64,000 nt of DNA from Flavobacterium sp. N2820 (GTDB taxonomy: Bacteria; Bacteroidota; Bacteroidia; Flavobacteriales; Flavobacteriaceae), in assembly GCF_025947285.1 (NCBI RefSeq), contig NZ_CP110008.1:372001-436000 (forward strand), in the 5' to 3' direction. Under the pieces are notes generated by a model. It worked only from the letters and a program-made list of their open reading frames with translations. It was not told the origin of the DNA and ran no database searches. Below, piece by piece: positions 43,701 through 53,689 of the stretch (positions within the stretch are counted from its first letter, which is position 1; each line of letters starts with the position of its first letter). The position numbers and the translations under genes are program-made.

Positions 43701-46700
43701 ACCAAATTTGCGAAAATTTAAACCCAACGAATTGTGATACAGCTTTTGCAACAGTAGTTGTAGATGCAGCTCCAATTGTTGCCAATAACGATGCTACCCC
43801 AGCCGATTTATCTACTGTAAATGGATATACTGGAGGAGTTGCAGGTGACCTAACAACAAATGACACGTTAAACGGCGTAGCAGTAATAGATACGGAAATC
43901 ACCATCACAGTACTAGCTGATGGAGGCTTAACAGGCGTAGCAATTGCAACCAATGGAAACATAAGTGTTCCAGCAGGCACCCCAGCAGGGAGCTACACTG
44001 TAGAATACCAAATTTGTGAAAACTTAAACCCAACGAATTGTGATACAGCTTTTGCAACAGTAGTTGTAGATGCAGCTCCAATTGTTGCCAATAACGATGC
44101 TACCCCAGCCGATTTATCTACTGTAAATGGATATACTGGAGGAGTTGCAGGTGATCTAACAACAAATGATACGTTAAACGGCGTAGCAGTAATAGATACG
44201 GAAATCACCATCACAGTAGTAAACAATGGAGGCTTAACAGGCGTAGCAATTGCAACCAATGGAAACATAAGTGTTCCAGCAGGCACCCCAGCAGGGAGCT
44301 ACACTGTAGAATACCAAATTTGTGAAAACTTAAACCCAACGAATTGTGATACAGCTTTTGCAACAGTAGTTGTAGATGCAGCTCCAATTGTTGCCAATAA
44401 CGATGCTACCCCAGCCGATTTATCTACTGTAAATGGATATACTGGAGGAGTTGCAGGTGACCTAACAACAAATGATACGTTAAACGGCGTAGCAGTAATA
44501 GATACGGAAATCACCATCACAGTAGTAAACAATGGAGGCTTAACAGGCGTAGCAATTGCAACCAATGGAAACATAAGTGTTCCAGCAGGCACCCCAGCAG
44601 GGAGCTACACTGTAGAATACCAAATTTGTGAAAACTTAAACCCAACGAATTGTGATACAGCTTTTGCAACAGTAGTTGTAGATGCAGCTCCAATTGTTGC
44701 CAATAACGATGCTACCCCAGCCGATTTATCTACTGTAAATGGATATACTGGAGGAGTTGCAGGTGACCTAACAACAAATGACACGTTAAACGGCGTAGCA
44801 GTAATAGATACGGAAATCACCATCACAGTAGTAAACAATGGAGGCTTAACAGGCGTAGCAATTGCAACCAATGGAAACATAAGTGTTCCAGCGGGTACCC
44901 CAGCAGGGAGCTATACTGTAGAATACCAAATTTGTGAAAACTTAAACCCAACGAATTGTGATACAGCTTTTGCAACAGTAGTTGTAGATGCAGCTCCAAT
45001 TGTAGCCAATAACGATGCTACCCCAGCCGATTTATCTACTGTAAATGGATATACTGGAGGAGTTGCAGGTGATCTAACAACAAATGACACGTTAAACGGC
45101 GTAGCAGTAATAGATACGGAAATCACCATCACAGTAGTAAACAATGGAGGCTTAACAGGTGTAGCAATTGCAACCAATGGAAACATAAGTGTTCCAGCAG
45201 GCACCCCAGCAGGGAGCTACACTGTAGAATACCAAATCTGCGAAAACTTAAACCCAACGAATTGTGATACAGCTTTTGCAACAGTAGTTGTAGATGCAGC
45301 TCCAATTGTTGCCAATAACGATGCTACCCCAGCCGATTTATCTACTGTAAATGGATATACTGGAGGAGTTGCAGGTGACCTAACAACAAATGACACGTTA
45401 AACGGCGTAGCAGTAATAGATACGGAAATCACCATCACAGTAGTAAACAATGGAGGCTTAACAGGCGTAGCAATTGCAACCAATGGAAACATAAGTGTTC
45501 CAGCGGGTACACCAGCGGGCAATTATACCGTAGAATACCAAATTTGTGAAAACTTAAACCCAACGAATTGTGATACAGCTTTTGCAACAGTAGTTGTAGA
45601 TGCAGCTCCAATTGTTGCCAATGACGATGCTACCCCAGCCGATTTATCTACTGTAAATGGATATACTGGAGGAGTTGCAGGCGATGTAACAACAAATGAT
45701 ACGTTAAACGGCGTAGCAGTAATAGATACGGAAATCACCATCACAGTACTAGCTGATGGAGGCTTAACAGGCGTAGCAATTGCCACCAATGGAAACATAA
45801 GTGTTCCAGCGGGCACCCCAGCAGGGAGCTACACTGTAGAATACCAAATCTGCGAAAACTTAAACCCAACGAATTGTGATACAGCTTTTGCAACAGTAGT
45901 TGTAGATGCAGCTCCAATTGTTGCCAATAACGATGCTACCCCAGCCGATTTATCTACTGTAAATGGATATACTGGAGGAGTTGCAGGGGATGTAACAACG
46001 AATGACACGTTAAACAGCGTAGCAGTAATAGATACGGAAATCACCATCACAATATTAGCTGATGGAGGCTTAACAGGTGTAGCAATTGCAACCAATGGAA
46101 ACATAAGTGTTCCAGCGGGCACCCCAGCAGGGAGCTACACTGTAGAATACCAAATTTGCGAAAACTTAAACCCAACGAATTGTGATACAGCTTTTGCAAC
46201 AGTCGTTGTAGATGCAGCTCCAATTGTTGCCAATAACGATGCTACCCCAGCCGATTTATCTACTGTAAATGGATATACTGGAGGAGTTGCAGGTGACCTA
46301 ACAACGAATGACACGTTAAACGGCGTAGCAGTAGTTGATACCGAAATCACCATCACAGTATTAGCTGATGGAGGCTTAACAGGCGTAGCAATTGCCACCA
46401 ATGGAAACATAAGTGTTCCAGCGGGCACCCCAGCAGGGAGCTACACTGTAGAATACCAAATTTGCGAAAACTTAAACCCAACGAATTGTGATACAGCTTT
46501 TGCAACAGTAGTTGTAGATGCAGCTCCAATTGTTGCCAATAACGATGCTACCCCAGCCGATTTATCTACTGTAAATGGATATACTGGAGGAGTTGCGGGT
46601 GATCTAACAACAAATGACACGTTAAACAGCGTAGCAGTAATAGATACCGAAATCACCATCACAGTATTAGCTGATGGAGGCTTAACAGGCGTAGCAATTG

Positions 46701-49700
46701 CAACCAATGGAAACATAAGTGTTCCAGCGGGCACCCCAGCAGGGAGCTACACTGTAGAATACCAAATCTGCGAAAACTTAAACCCAACGAATTGTGATAC
46801 AGCTTTTGCAACAGTAGTTGTAGATGCAGCTCCAATTGTTGCCAATAACGATGATTTTAGTTCAGTTTCTATAAATGAAACTCTTGGTGGTGTTGCAGGC
46901 GATGTAACGACAAATGACACGTTAAACGGTGTAGCAGTAATAGATACGGAAATCACCATCACAATATTAGCTGATGGTGGATTAACAGGAGTAACTATTG
47001 CTGCGAATGGTGATTTAAGTGTTCCAGCGGGTACACCAGCGGGCACTTATACCGTAGAATACCAAATTTGTGAAAACTTAAACCCAACGAATTGTGATAA
47101 TGCTTTCATAACAGTAGTAGTTCTACCTGATAATGATGGTGATGGAATTGATGATATAGTTGATATTGATGATGATAATGATGGTATTACAGATATTGAA
47201 GAACAAAATGGAAATCCTATTCTAGATACAGACGGAGATGGAGTAATTGATAGTTTTGATTTAGATGCAGATGGAGATGGCGTAAATGATGTTTTTGAAG
47301 CTGGTCATGGAGAATCTGATGTAAATAATGATGGTATAGTTGATGGTCCAGTTGGAGTTAATGGTATGCCAGATGCTGTAGAAGGTGGTGTTGATGGAGC
47401 AGGTCCAGATTATACTCCTCAAGATTCTGATGCCGACGGAGTTCATGATTTCCAAGATATCGATGACGATAACGACGGCGTAAACACAGAATTCGAGAAT
47501 CCAAATGCAGATGGTGATGGTAACCCTAACACAGGAACTACACAAGATACAGATGTCGACGGAATAGACGATTACTTAGATATCGATGACGATAACGACG
47601 GCGTAAACACAGAATTCGAGAATCCAAATGCAGATGGTGATGGTAACCCTAACACAGGAACTACACAAGATACAGATGGCGACGGAATAGACGATTACTT
47701 AGATATCGATGACGATAACGACGGCGTAAACACAGAATTCGAGAATCCAAATGCAGATGGTGATGGTAACCCTAACACAGGAACTACACAAGATACAGAT
47801 GGCGACGGAATAGACGATTACTTAGATATCGATGACGATAACGATGGTGTAAACACAGAATTCGAGAATCCAAATGCAGATGGTGATGGAAACCCTAACA
47901 CTGGAACTACACAAGACACAGACGGCGACGGAATAGACGATTACTTAGACATCGATGACGATAACGACGGCGTAAACACAGAATTCGAGAATCCAAATGC
48001 AGATGGTGATGGTAACCCTAACACTGGAACTACACAAGACACAGATGGCGACGGAATAGACGATTACTTAGACATCGATGACGATAACGATGGTGTAAAC
48101 ACAGAATTCGAGAATCCAAATGCAGATGGTGATGGTAACCCTAACACAGGAACTACACAAGACACAGATGGCGACGGAATAGACGATTACTTAGACATCG
48201 ATGACGATAACGATGGTGTAAACACAGAATTCGAGAATCCAAATGCAGATGGTGATGGTAACCCTAACACAGGAACTACACAAGATACAGATGGCGACGG
48301 AATTGATGATTACTTAGATATCGATGACGATAACGATGGTGTAAACACAGAATTCGAGAATCCAAATGCAGATGGTGATGGTAACCCTAACACTGGAACT
48401 ACACAAGACACAGACGGCGACGGAATAGACGATTACTTAGATATCGATGACGATAACGACGGCGTAAACACAGAATTCGAGAATCCAAATGCAGATGGTG
48501 ATGGAAACCCTAACACAGGAACTACACAAGACACAGATGGCGACGGAATAGACGATTACTTAGACATCGATGACGATAACGATGGTGTAAACACAGAATT
48601 CGAGAATCCAAATGCAGATGGTGATGGTAACCCTAACACTGGAACTACACAAGACACAGACGGAGACGGTACACCAGACTACTTAGATGTAGATGATGAC
48701 GGTGACTTAGTAGATACAGAATTTGAGAATCCAGATCCAAACGGAGACGGAAACCCATCTGATGCTCAAGACACAGATGGCGACGGTACACCAGACTACT
48801 TAGATGTAGACGACGATGGAGACTTAGTAGATACAGAATTTGAGAATCCAGATCCAAACGGAGACGGAAACCCATCTGATGCTCAAGACACAGATGGCGA
48901 CGGTACGCCAGACTACTTAGATGAAGACGACGATGGAGACTTAGTAGATACAGAATTTGAGAATCCAGATCCAAATGGAGACGGAAACCCATCTGATGCT
49001 CAAGACACAGACGGAGACGGTACACCAGACTACTTAGATGTAGATGATGACGGTGACTTAGTAAACACAGAATTTGAGAATCCAGATCCAAACGGAGACG
49101 GAAACCCATCTGATGCTCAAGACACAGATGGCGACGGTACACCAGACTACTTAGATGTAGACGACGATGGAGACTTAGTAGATACAGAATTTGAGAATCC
49201 AGATCCAAACGGAGACGGAAACCCATCTGATGCTCAAGATACAGACGGCGACGGTACACCAGACTACTTAGATGTAGATGATGACGGTGATTCAGTAGAT
49301 ACAGAATTTGAGAATCCAGATCCAAATGGAGACGGAAACCCATCTGATGCTCAAGATACAGACGGAGACGGTACGCCAGATTACTTAGATGTAGACGACG
49401 ATGGAGACTTAGTAGATACAGAATTTGAGAATCCAGATCCAAATGGAGACGGAAACCCATCTGATGCTCAAGACACAGACGGAGACGGTACACCAGACTA
49501 CTTAGATCTAGACGACGATGGAGATGGTATTCCAACAGCAGATGAAAACCCAGATCCTAACGGTGATGGCGATCCATCAGACGCACAAGATACAGATGGC
49601 GATGGTATTCCAGATTATTTAGATGCTGATGACGATAATGATGGTATTATAGCATACAATGAAGGTGGAAATATTGATACAGATGGTGATGGTTTACCAA

Positions 49701-50524
49701 ACTATTTAGATCAAGATGCTGATGGAGACGGAATTCCTGATAACGTTGAGGCTCAAACAACAGCTGGATATATTGTTCCTTCTGGAGTTGATACAAATAA
49801 CAATGGAATTGACGATGCTTATGATACAGGATTAACTCCTATTGATACTGATGGTGATGGGACTAATGATATGTTTGATTTAGACTCAGACAATGATGGA
49901 GTTCATGATCAATATGAAACAGGAGTTGATTTGGCTGGTACGGATACAGACAATGATGGTTTAGATGACAATGTTGATACTACACCAGGTTATGATGATC
50001 CAAACGGAATATTTGTAACACCTAGCGATGATCTTCAAGATACTGATGGTACAGAAGATGTTGATTATAGAGATATTGATGACGATGGTGATGGTTTAGA
50101 TACAGAAACTGAAAATGGTGATGAAAATGGTGATGGTAACCCAGATGATGCATTTGATTCAGACGGCGATGGTATTCCAGATTATTTAGAATTTAATAAT
50201 CATCAACCTTCTTCAGATGATTTAGAGATCTTCAATTTGGTTACTCCTAACGGAGATGGAGATAATGATGTGTTTGTAATCAGAAACATTGAATTGTATC
50301 CAGATAATACTGTTCAAATTTATAACAGATGGGGTATCTTAGTTTATGAAGTTTCAAGTTATAATCCAAGTGAAGGAAGAGCATTTGTTGGTCTTTCTGA
50401 AGGAAGAGTAACCATTAGCCAATCATCTGAATTACCAGTAGGAACTTACTTCTATGTAGTAAAATACAGAAACAGTGCCGGAAACAGCAAAGAACGTTCA
50501 GGATATTTATATATTAATAGATAA
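40793..50524 (+). CDS. Giant repetitive cell-surface adhesin with type IX secretion C-terminal domain
   Basis: 3243 residues. Signal peptide to about residue 37 (VNVFSQ); N-terminal region about 38-235; a first calcium-loop (TSP3-like) stretch about 235-340; an Ig-like domain about 383-483 ([20 protein letters not shown]); fifteen 102-residue repeats (487-2016) and a divergent sixteenth; TSP3-type Asp-rich arrays of 10 x 41 (2222-2631) and 7 x 39 residues (2632-2904); more loops; and a C-terminal gliding-motility/type B sorting domain (about 3139-3243: [48 protein letters not shown]). It should be exported by the type IX system and displayed as a long calcium-stiffened fibre, like SprB. PorP/SprF and OmpA partners follow. 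The adhesion target is unknown. Confidence 0.9.
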   Translation: MESFPIDFFSVKNSCRKHTRFLLVLFVFFSTVNVFSQNYENVAITGVISGNNTNNCLFSATSPTLPTLARVRVQQISGGGNVRIYRTGDNFTYEHNSGFTAGIPNNLTRFRISFLLADGVTTIPVNDYRFVINDIDGANNESLATNCGSGIRFTATAIPTNLVVDNTPPDLNATGTVNETGGTTSRVMYEFNDLNQIEFDCYANNGFIKEFDINYNNFTIATPLYAVCLNDSDGDGVTDDLDLDDDNDGILDSVEAGGNDPNGDHDGDGLPNFLDVTDNSGAHPTYIANADGSVTNYTDADSDGVPDVYESSLDGDSIPNHLDLDSDDDGCSDSNEYYASLTADGGDGGVYGIGVPAVNPNGTVVAASYIGSFANVVSSGSVSTINTQPTNQITIHGLNATFSIVNSGGSGITNYQWQESTNNGSTWNNVINGGIYGGATTNTLNLTGVLASMNGYDYRVIISETNYICANVQSLSANLTVTNVIVANNDATPADLSTVNGYTGGVAGDLTTNDTLNGVAVIDTEITITVVNNGGLTGVAIATNGNISVPAGTPAGSYTVEYQICENLNPTNCDTAFATVVVDAAPIVANDDATPADLSTVNGYTGGVAGDLTTNDTLNGVAVIDTEITITVVNNGGLTGVAIATNGNISVPAGTPAGSYTVEYQICENLNPTNCDTAFATVVVDAAPIVANNDATPADLSTVNGYTGGVAGDVTTNDTLNGVAVIDTEITITVLADGGLTGVAIATNGNISVPAGTPAGSYTVEYQICENLNPTNCDTAFATVVVDAAPIVANNDATPADLSTVNGYTGGVAGDLTTNDTLNGVAVIDTEITITVLADGGLTGVAIATNGNISVPAGTPAGSYTLEYQICENLNPTNCDTAFATVVVDAAPIVANNDATPADLSTVNGYTGGVAGDLTTNDTLNGVAVIDTEITITVLADGGLTGVAIATNGNISVPAGTPAGSYTVEYQICENLNPTNCDTAFATVVVDAAPIVANNDATPADLSTVNGYTGGVAGDLTTNDTLNGVAVIDTEITITVLADGGLTGVAIATNGNISVPAGTPAGSYTVEYQICENLNPTNCDTAFATVVVDAAPIVANNDATPADLSTVNGYTGGVAGDLTTNDTLNGVAVIDTEITITVVNNGGLTGVAIATNGNISVPAGTPAGSYTVEYQICENLNPTNCDTAFATVVVDAAPIVANNDATPADLSTVNGYTGGVAGDLTTNDTLNGVAVIDTEITITVVNNGGLTGVAIATNGNISVPAGTPAGSYTVEYQICENLNPTNCDTAFATVVVDAAPIVANNDATPADLSTVNGYTGGVAGDLTTNDTLNGVAVIDTEITITVVNNGGLTGVAIATNGNISVPAGTPAGSYTVEYQICENLNPTNCDTAFATVVVDAAPIVANNDATPADLSTVNGYTGGVAGDLTTNDTLNGVAVIDTEITITVVNNGGLTGVAIATNGNISVPAGTPAGSYTVEYQICENLNPTNCDTAFATVVVDAAPIVANNDATPADLSTVNGYTGGVAGDLTTNDTLNGVAVIDTEITITVVNNGGLTGVAIATNGNISVPAGTPAGNYTVEYQICENLNPTNCDTAFATVVVDAAPIVANDDATPADLSTVNGYTGGVAGDVTTNDTLNGVAVIDTEITITVLADGGLTGVAIATNGNISVPAGTPAGSYTVEYQICENLNPTNCDTAFATVVVDAAPIVANNDATPADLSTVNGYTGGVAGDVTTNDTLNSVAVIDTEITITILADGGLTGVAIATNGNISVPAGTPAGSYTVEYQICENLNPTNCDTAFATVVVDAAPIVANNDATPADLSTVNGYTGGVAGDLTTNDTLNGVAVVDTEITITVLADGGLTGVAIATNGNISVPAGTPAGSYTVEYQICENLNPTNCDTAFATVVVDAAPIVANNDATPADLSTVNGYTGGVAGDLTTNDTLNSVAVIDTEITITVLADGGLTGVAIATNGNISVPAGTPAGSYTVEYQICENLNPTNCDTAFATVVVDAAPIVANNDDFSSVSINETLGGVAGDVTTNDTLNGVAVIDTEITITILADGGLTGVTIAANGDLSVPAGTPAGTYTVEYQICENLNPTNCDNAFITVVVLPDNDGDGIDDIVDIDDDNDGITDIEEQNGNPILDTDGDGVIDSFDLDADGDGVNDVFEAGHGESDVNNDGIVDGPVGVNGMPDAVEGGVDGAGPDYTPQDSDADGVHDFQDIDDDNDGVNTEFENPNADGDGNPNTGTTQDTDVDGIDDYLDIDDDNDGVNTEFENPNADGDGNPNTGTTQDTDGDGIDDYLDIDDDNDGVNTEFENPNADGDGNPNTGTTQDTDGDGIDDYLDIDDDNDGVNTEFENPNADGDGNPNTGTTQDTDGDGIDDYLDIDDDNDGVNTEFENPNADGDGNPNTGTTQDTDGDGIDDYLDIDDDNDGVNTEFENPNADGDGNPNTGTTQDTDGDGIDDYLDIDDDNDGVNTEFENPNADGDGNPNTGTTQDTDGDGIDDYLDIDDDNDGVNTEFENPNADGDGNPNTGTTQDTDGDGIDDYLDIDDDNDGVNTEFENPNADGDGNPNTGTTQDTDGDGIDDYLDIDDDNDGVNTEFENPNADGDGNPNTGTTQDTDGDGTPDYLDVDDDGDLVDTEFENPDPNGDGNPSDAQDTDGDGTPDYLDVDDDGDLVDTEFENPDPNGDGNPSDAQDTDGDGTPDYLDEDDDGDLVDTEFENPDPNGDGNPSDAQDTDGDGTPDYLDVDDDGDLVNTEFENPDPNGDGNPSDAQDTDGDGTPDYLDVDDDGDLVDTEFENPDPNGDGNPSDAQDTDGDGTPDYLDVDDDGDSVDTEFENPDPNGDGNPSDAQDTDGDGTPDYLDVDDDGDLVDTEFENPDPNGDGNPSDAQDTDGDGTPDYLDLDDDGDGIPTADENPDPNGDGDPSDAQDTDGDGIPDYLDADDDNDGIIAYNEGGNIDTDGDGLPNYLDQDADGDGIPDNVEAQTTAGYIVPSGVDTNNNGIDDAYDTGLTPIDTDGDGTNDMFDLDSDNDGVHDQYETGVDLAGTDTDNDGLDDNVDTTPGYDDPNGIFVTPSDDLQDTDGTEDVDYRDIDDDGDGLDTETENGDENGDGNPDDAFDSDGDGIPDYLEFNNHQPSSDDLEIFNLVTPNGDGDNDVFVIRNIELYPDNTVQIYNRWGILVYEVSSYNPSEGRAFVGLSEGRVTISQSSELPVGTYFYVVKYRNSAGNSKERSGYLYINR
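42251..46840 (+). repeat. Fifteen near-identical 306-bp tandem repeats inside the adhesin
   Basis: Exact 306-bp period starting at 42251. Two variants are interleaved in blocks: VVNNGG in units 1-2 and 7-11, and (V/I)LADGG in units 3-6 and 12-15. Sporadic differences (GDL/GDV, NGV/NSV, ANND/ANDD) are shared between non-adjacent units. Unit 16 (46841 to about 47130) is divergent and 6 bp shorter up to the PAGT motif. Confidence 0.95.
47456..48685 (+). repeat. Ten 123-bp tandem repeats (calcium-loop array A)
   Basis: Ten units of 41 residues built on [16 protein letters not shown] and [11 protein letters not shown]. The protein units are almost identical; synonymous gac/gat and aca/act choices vary between units in a mosaic pattern. 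The first unit has DTDVDG in place of DTDGDG. Confidence 0.92.
48686..49504 (+). repeat. Seven 117-bp tandem repeats (calcium-loop array B)
   Basis: Seven units of 39 residues built on [18 protein letters not shown] and [14 protein letters not shown], with single changes (DEDDD, LVN, DSVD) in individual units. Confidence 0.92.
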
Positions 50525-50528
50525 TAAA

Positions 50529-50559
50529 AGCTTCAAGGGGAAGCAATTCCCCTTGAGCT
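50529..50559 (+). other. Strong hairpin between adhesin and porP-like gene
   Basis: Arms AGCTTCAAGGGGAA and TTCCCCTTGAGCT around a GCAA tetraloop, one bulged base, no T tract. It begins 4 bp after the adhesin stop. It is more likely an mRNA-stability or partial-termination hairpin than a full terminator. Confidence 0.65.
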
Positions 50560-50579
50560 ATTATAAAAAGTGAAAAAAA

Positions 50580-51509
50580 ATGAAAAAAAGATTTTTAATA
50601 TTTATTGTAACACTTGTAGCGGCATCATCTTATGCACAACAAGATTCGCAATTCACAAATTATATGTACAACACTATTAATATCAACCCTGCTTATGCTG
50701 GTTCTCGTGGTGTTTTAAGTATTTTCGGATTGCATAGAAATCAATGGGTTGGATTAGATGGAGCGCCTGTAACAAATACGTTCTCTTTAAATACTCCAAT
50801 CAATAATTCTAATTTCGGAATTGGTTTTTCTATTGTAAATGACAGAATTGGCCCTTCAGATGATAATTCAATTTCTGCTGATGTTTCTTATTCAGTTAAG
50901 ACATCTGAAACATTTAAATTATCGTTTGGTATTAAAGCTACGGCTAACCTTTTAAATGTAGATTTTACAAAATTGAATATTTACAATCCAGGTGATGTTT
51001 TAGCACAATATAATGTAGACAATAAGTTTTCACCAAATGTTGGAGCCGGAGTTTACTTTCATTCCAACAAAACATATGTAGGCTTATCGGTTCCTAATTT
51101 CTTAGAAACAAGTCATTTTGACAAAGGTGAATCTGCTTTTACAGCCAATTCAGTTGCTTCAGAAAGAATGCATTTTTATTTAATTGGAGGCCATGTTTTT
51201 GATTTGTCTGAAAATGTAAAATTAAAACCAGCATTTCTAACTAAAATGGTTCAGGGTGCCCCTTTACAGGTTGATTTATCTGCTAATTTCTTATTCAACG
51301 ATAAATTCACTCTTGGAGCTGCTTACCGTTGGGATGCTGCAGCAAGTTTATTAGCCGGATTTCAAGTTTCAGATTCTTGGTTTATTGGTTATGGATATGA
51401 TATGGAAGTTACAAAATTAGCGAATTACAATTCGGGCTCACATGAATTTTTCTTGCGCTATGAATTGTTTAAAAATTATGACAAAGTAGTTTCTCCAAGA
51501 TTCTTCTAA
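50580..51509 (+). CDS. PorP/SprF family type IX secretion-associated outer-membrane protein
   Basis: 309 residues. Signal peptide (to SSYAQ, about 19), then the family opening QDSQFTNYMYNTININPAYAGSRGVLSIFGLHRNQWVGLDGAPVT and a 14-strand-type barrel pattern (GIGFSIVNDRIGP, VGAGVYFHSNKTYVGLSVPNF, FTLGAAYRW, SWFIGYGYDMEV). These proteins sit in the outer membrane and are needed for secretion or anchoring of a specific partner adhesin, here the giant protein encoded just upstream. It is separated from it by a hairpin and from the OmpA-family gene by 11 bp. Confidence 0.93.
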   Translation: MKKRFLIFIVTLVAASSYAQQDSQFTNYMYNTININPAYAGSRGVLSIFGLHRNQWVGLDGAPVTNTFSLNTPINNSNFGIGFSIVNDRIGPSDDNSISADVSYSVKTSETFKLSFGIKATANLLNVDFTKLNIYNPGDVLAQYNVDNKFSPNVGAGVYFHSNKTYVGLSVPNFLETSHFDKGESAFTANSVASERMHFYLIGGHVFDLSENVKLKPAFLTKMVQGAPLQVDLSANFLFNDKFTLGAAYRWDAAASLLAGFQVSDSWFIGYGYDMEVTKLANYNSGSHEFFLRYELFKNYDKVVSPRFF

Positions 51510-51520
51510 AAAAATACATT

Positions 51521-53476
51521 ATGAAATTAAAAATAATTATATTATTATGTGTTTTGAGTTTATCCAATGGTTTTGCTCAAAAAGGTAAATTAGCTTCTGC
51601 TGATAAAAAATACGATGAACTAGCCTATATAGATGCTATTGAAATCTATAAAAAAGTTGCTGAGAAAGGACATAAATCGGTTGATTTATTTCAAAAATTA
51701 GGAAACTCATATTATTTTAACGCAAATTTGTTAGAAGCAAATAGATGGTATAGTGAATTATTCGCGCTAGGTCAAGAAGTTGAACCAGAATACTATTTTA
51801 GATATGCTCAAACATTGAAGTCTATTGGAGATTATACAAAAGCAAATGAATATTTAGCTAAATTTTCTCAAAAAACAGCTTCAGATAATCGTGCAAAAAT
51901 CTTTGAAGAAAATAAAGATTATTTGTCAGAAATCAAGAAAAATTCAGGAAGACAAAAAATCGAAGATGCAGGAATCAATACAGAATATTCTGACTTCGGA
52001 GGCTCTTTTTACAAAGAAAACTTTGTATTCACTTCAGCAAGAGATACTGGCGGGGTTTCAAACACCAAACACAAATGGACTAATGCTTCTTTCTATAATT
52101 TATACAGTGCTACTGTTAGTTCTGAGGGTTATTTAGTAGATGCAGCACCATTATCTAAAAAAGTAAATTCTAAGTTTAATGAGTCTTCTGCAGTGTTTAC
52201 AAAAGATGGCAATACGATGTATTTTACCCGTAATAATTACACCAACGGGAAACAAAAAACAGATGCTTCAAAAATGACTTTGTTAAAATTATACAAAGCA
52301 ACAAAAGATGACGAAGGCAAATGGGCAAATGTTGAAGAATTACCGTTTAATAGTAATGATTACAGTTGTGCACATCCAGCATTGAGTCCAGATGATAAAA
52401 TATTATATTTTGCATCAAATATGCCCGGTACTGTTGGTCAATCCGATATTTTTAAAGTTGCAATTAATGCTGATGGTTCTTTTGGAACACCAGAAAGCTT
52501 AGGTGGTGGAATTAATACCGAAGCACGTGAAACATTCCCATTTGTAACTGATGAAAACGAAATTTTCTTTGCTTCTGACGGACAATTAGGTTTAGGTGGT
52601 TTAGACGTTTTTTCTGTAAAAGTTTACGAAGACGGAACCATTTCAAAAGTATTCAACGTTGGTTCACCAGTAAATAGTTCGCAAGATGATTTTGCTTATT
52701 TGATCGATTCAAAAACTAAATTCGGGTTTTTCTCATCAAACAGAGAAGGCGGAAAAGGAAACGATGATATTTACAAATTCGTAGAGCAAATTCCGTTACC
52801 ATACACTTGTAAACAAGTCGTTTCGGGAGTAATTACAGATGAGGAAACAAAGGAAGTTTTAGCCAATGCTAAAGTAACTTTATTTGATGAAGACATGAAT
52901 GTAATTAGTGATATGATTGCTAATGAAAAAGGAGAATACAAATTTGAAGAATTAGAATGCGAAAAAACATATTTTGTAAGAGCCGAAAGCAAAGATTACG
53001 AAACAGTTGAAACTTCAGTAGTAACAGGAAGTACCCCTGGAGAAACTACTGCAAAATTACCTATCACTAAACGAGTAAAACAAGTTGGTATTGGTTCAGA
53101 CTTAGCAAAAGCATTTGATATCAAAATTATTTATTTCGATTTAGATAAATCAAACATTAGACCTGATGCAGCATTACAATTAGAAAAAATTCTTCAAGTA
53201 ATGAAACAATATCCTACTATGAAAGTAGATGTTCGTTCACACACCGATTGTCGTCAAACCGCAAAATACAATCAAGCGTTATCAGATAGAAGAGCTAAAT
53301 CAACCATTGCTTGGTTAGTTAAAAATGGAATTACCGCCGATAGATTATCAGGTAAAGGTTATGGTGAATCGCAATTAGTAAATGATTGTGGTTGCGAGCC
53401 TGCTAACGAGTCGAAATGTTCTGAAGATGAACATCAAGCGAATAGAAGAAGTGAATTTATTATTACAGCAATGTAA
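51521..53476 (+). CDS. OmpA-family protein with TPR, PD40-like and regulatory domains
   Basis: 651 residues. Signal peptide (to NGFAQ, about 19); TPR-like helices about 25-140 (AIEIYKKVAEKGHKSVDLFQKLGNSYYFN); PD40/WD40-like beta-propeller about 165-420 (AHPALSPDDKILYFASN, SDIFKVAIN); a carboxypeptidase-regulatory domain about 435-515 (SGVITDEETKEVLANAKVTLFDE); OmpA-C about 535-651 (IYFDLDKSNIRPDAALQLEKI, DVRSHTDCRQTAKYNQALSDRRAKST, RRSEFII). It binds peptidoglycan and probably links the adhesin/PorP complex to the cell wall. This is the standard third gene of such operons. Confidence 0.92.
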   Translation: MKLKIIILLCVLSLSNGFAQKGKLASADKKYDELAYIDAIEIYKKVAEKGHKSVDLFQKLGNSYYFNANLLEANRWYSELFALGQEVEPEYYFRYAQTLKSIGDYTKANEYLAKFSQKTASDNRAKIFEENKDYLSEIKKNSGRQKIEDAGINTEYSDFGGSFYKENFVFTSARDTGGVSNTKHKWTNASFYNLYSATVSSEGYLVDAAPLSKKVNSKFNESSAVFTKDGNTMYFTRNNYTNGKQKTDASKMTLLKLYKATKDDEGKWANVEELPFNSNDYSCAHPALSPDDKILYFASNMPGTVGQSDIFKVAINADGSFGTPESLGGGINTEARETFPFVTDENEIFFASDGQLGLGGLDVFSVKVYEDGTISKVFNVGSPVNSSQDDFAYLIDSKTKFGFFSSNREGGKGNDDIYKFVEQIPLPYTCKQVVSGVITDEETKEVLANAKVTLFDEDMNVISDMIANEKGEYKFEELECEKTYFVRAESKDYETVETSVVTGSTPGETTAKLPITKRVKQVGIGSDLAKAFDIKIIYFDLDKSNIRPDAALQLEKILQVMKQYPTMKVDVRSHTDCRQTAKYNQALSDRRAKSTIAWLVKNGITADRLSGKGYGESQLVNDCGCEPANESKCSEDEHQANRRSEFIITAM

Positions 53477-53482
53477 TAGGTA

Positions 53483-53518
53483 AAAAAAGAGTTAACATTT
53501 GTTAGCTCTTTTTTTTTA
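53483..53518 (+). terminator. Terminator of the adhesin operon
   Basis: AAAGAGTTAAC-ATTT-GTTAGCTCTTT (one G-U pair) followed by a long T run, 7 bp after the OmpA-family stop codon. Confidence 0.85.
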
Positions 53519-53689
53519 TTGAAATGTATTGATGCGTTTTATTTTTGAGCTGTTTGAAAATATATTTTTATTTAAGATCTATTACATGATTAATAAGTTG
53601 TGTTTTAAAACTAATTTTTTATTTATACATTTGATAAAGAACATCCTTCTTTAATTGATACATTGTAGATTTTGATACAGATAAATAAA

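Noticed and set aside
42208..47046. Series of about 97-residue open frames on the minus strand at 306-bp intervals
   Set aside because: They are antisense shadows of the adhesin repeats; all are the same sequence repeated and have no promoter or start context.
48645..49535. 296-residue minus-strand open frame rich in His, Leu and Arg
   Set aside because: Antisense of the Asp-rich calcium-loop repeats, where low stop frequency is expected; composition is an artefact of GAT/GAC codons.
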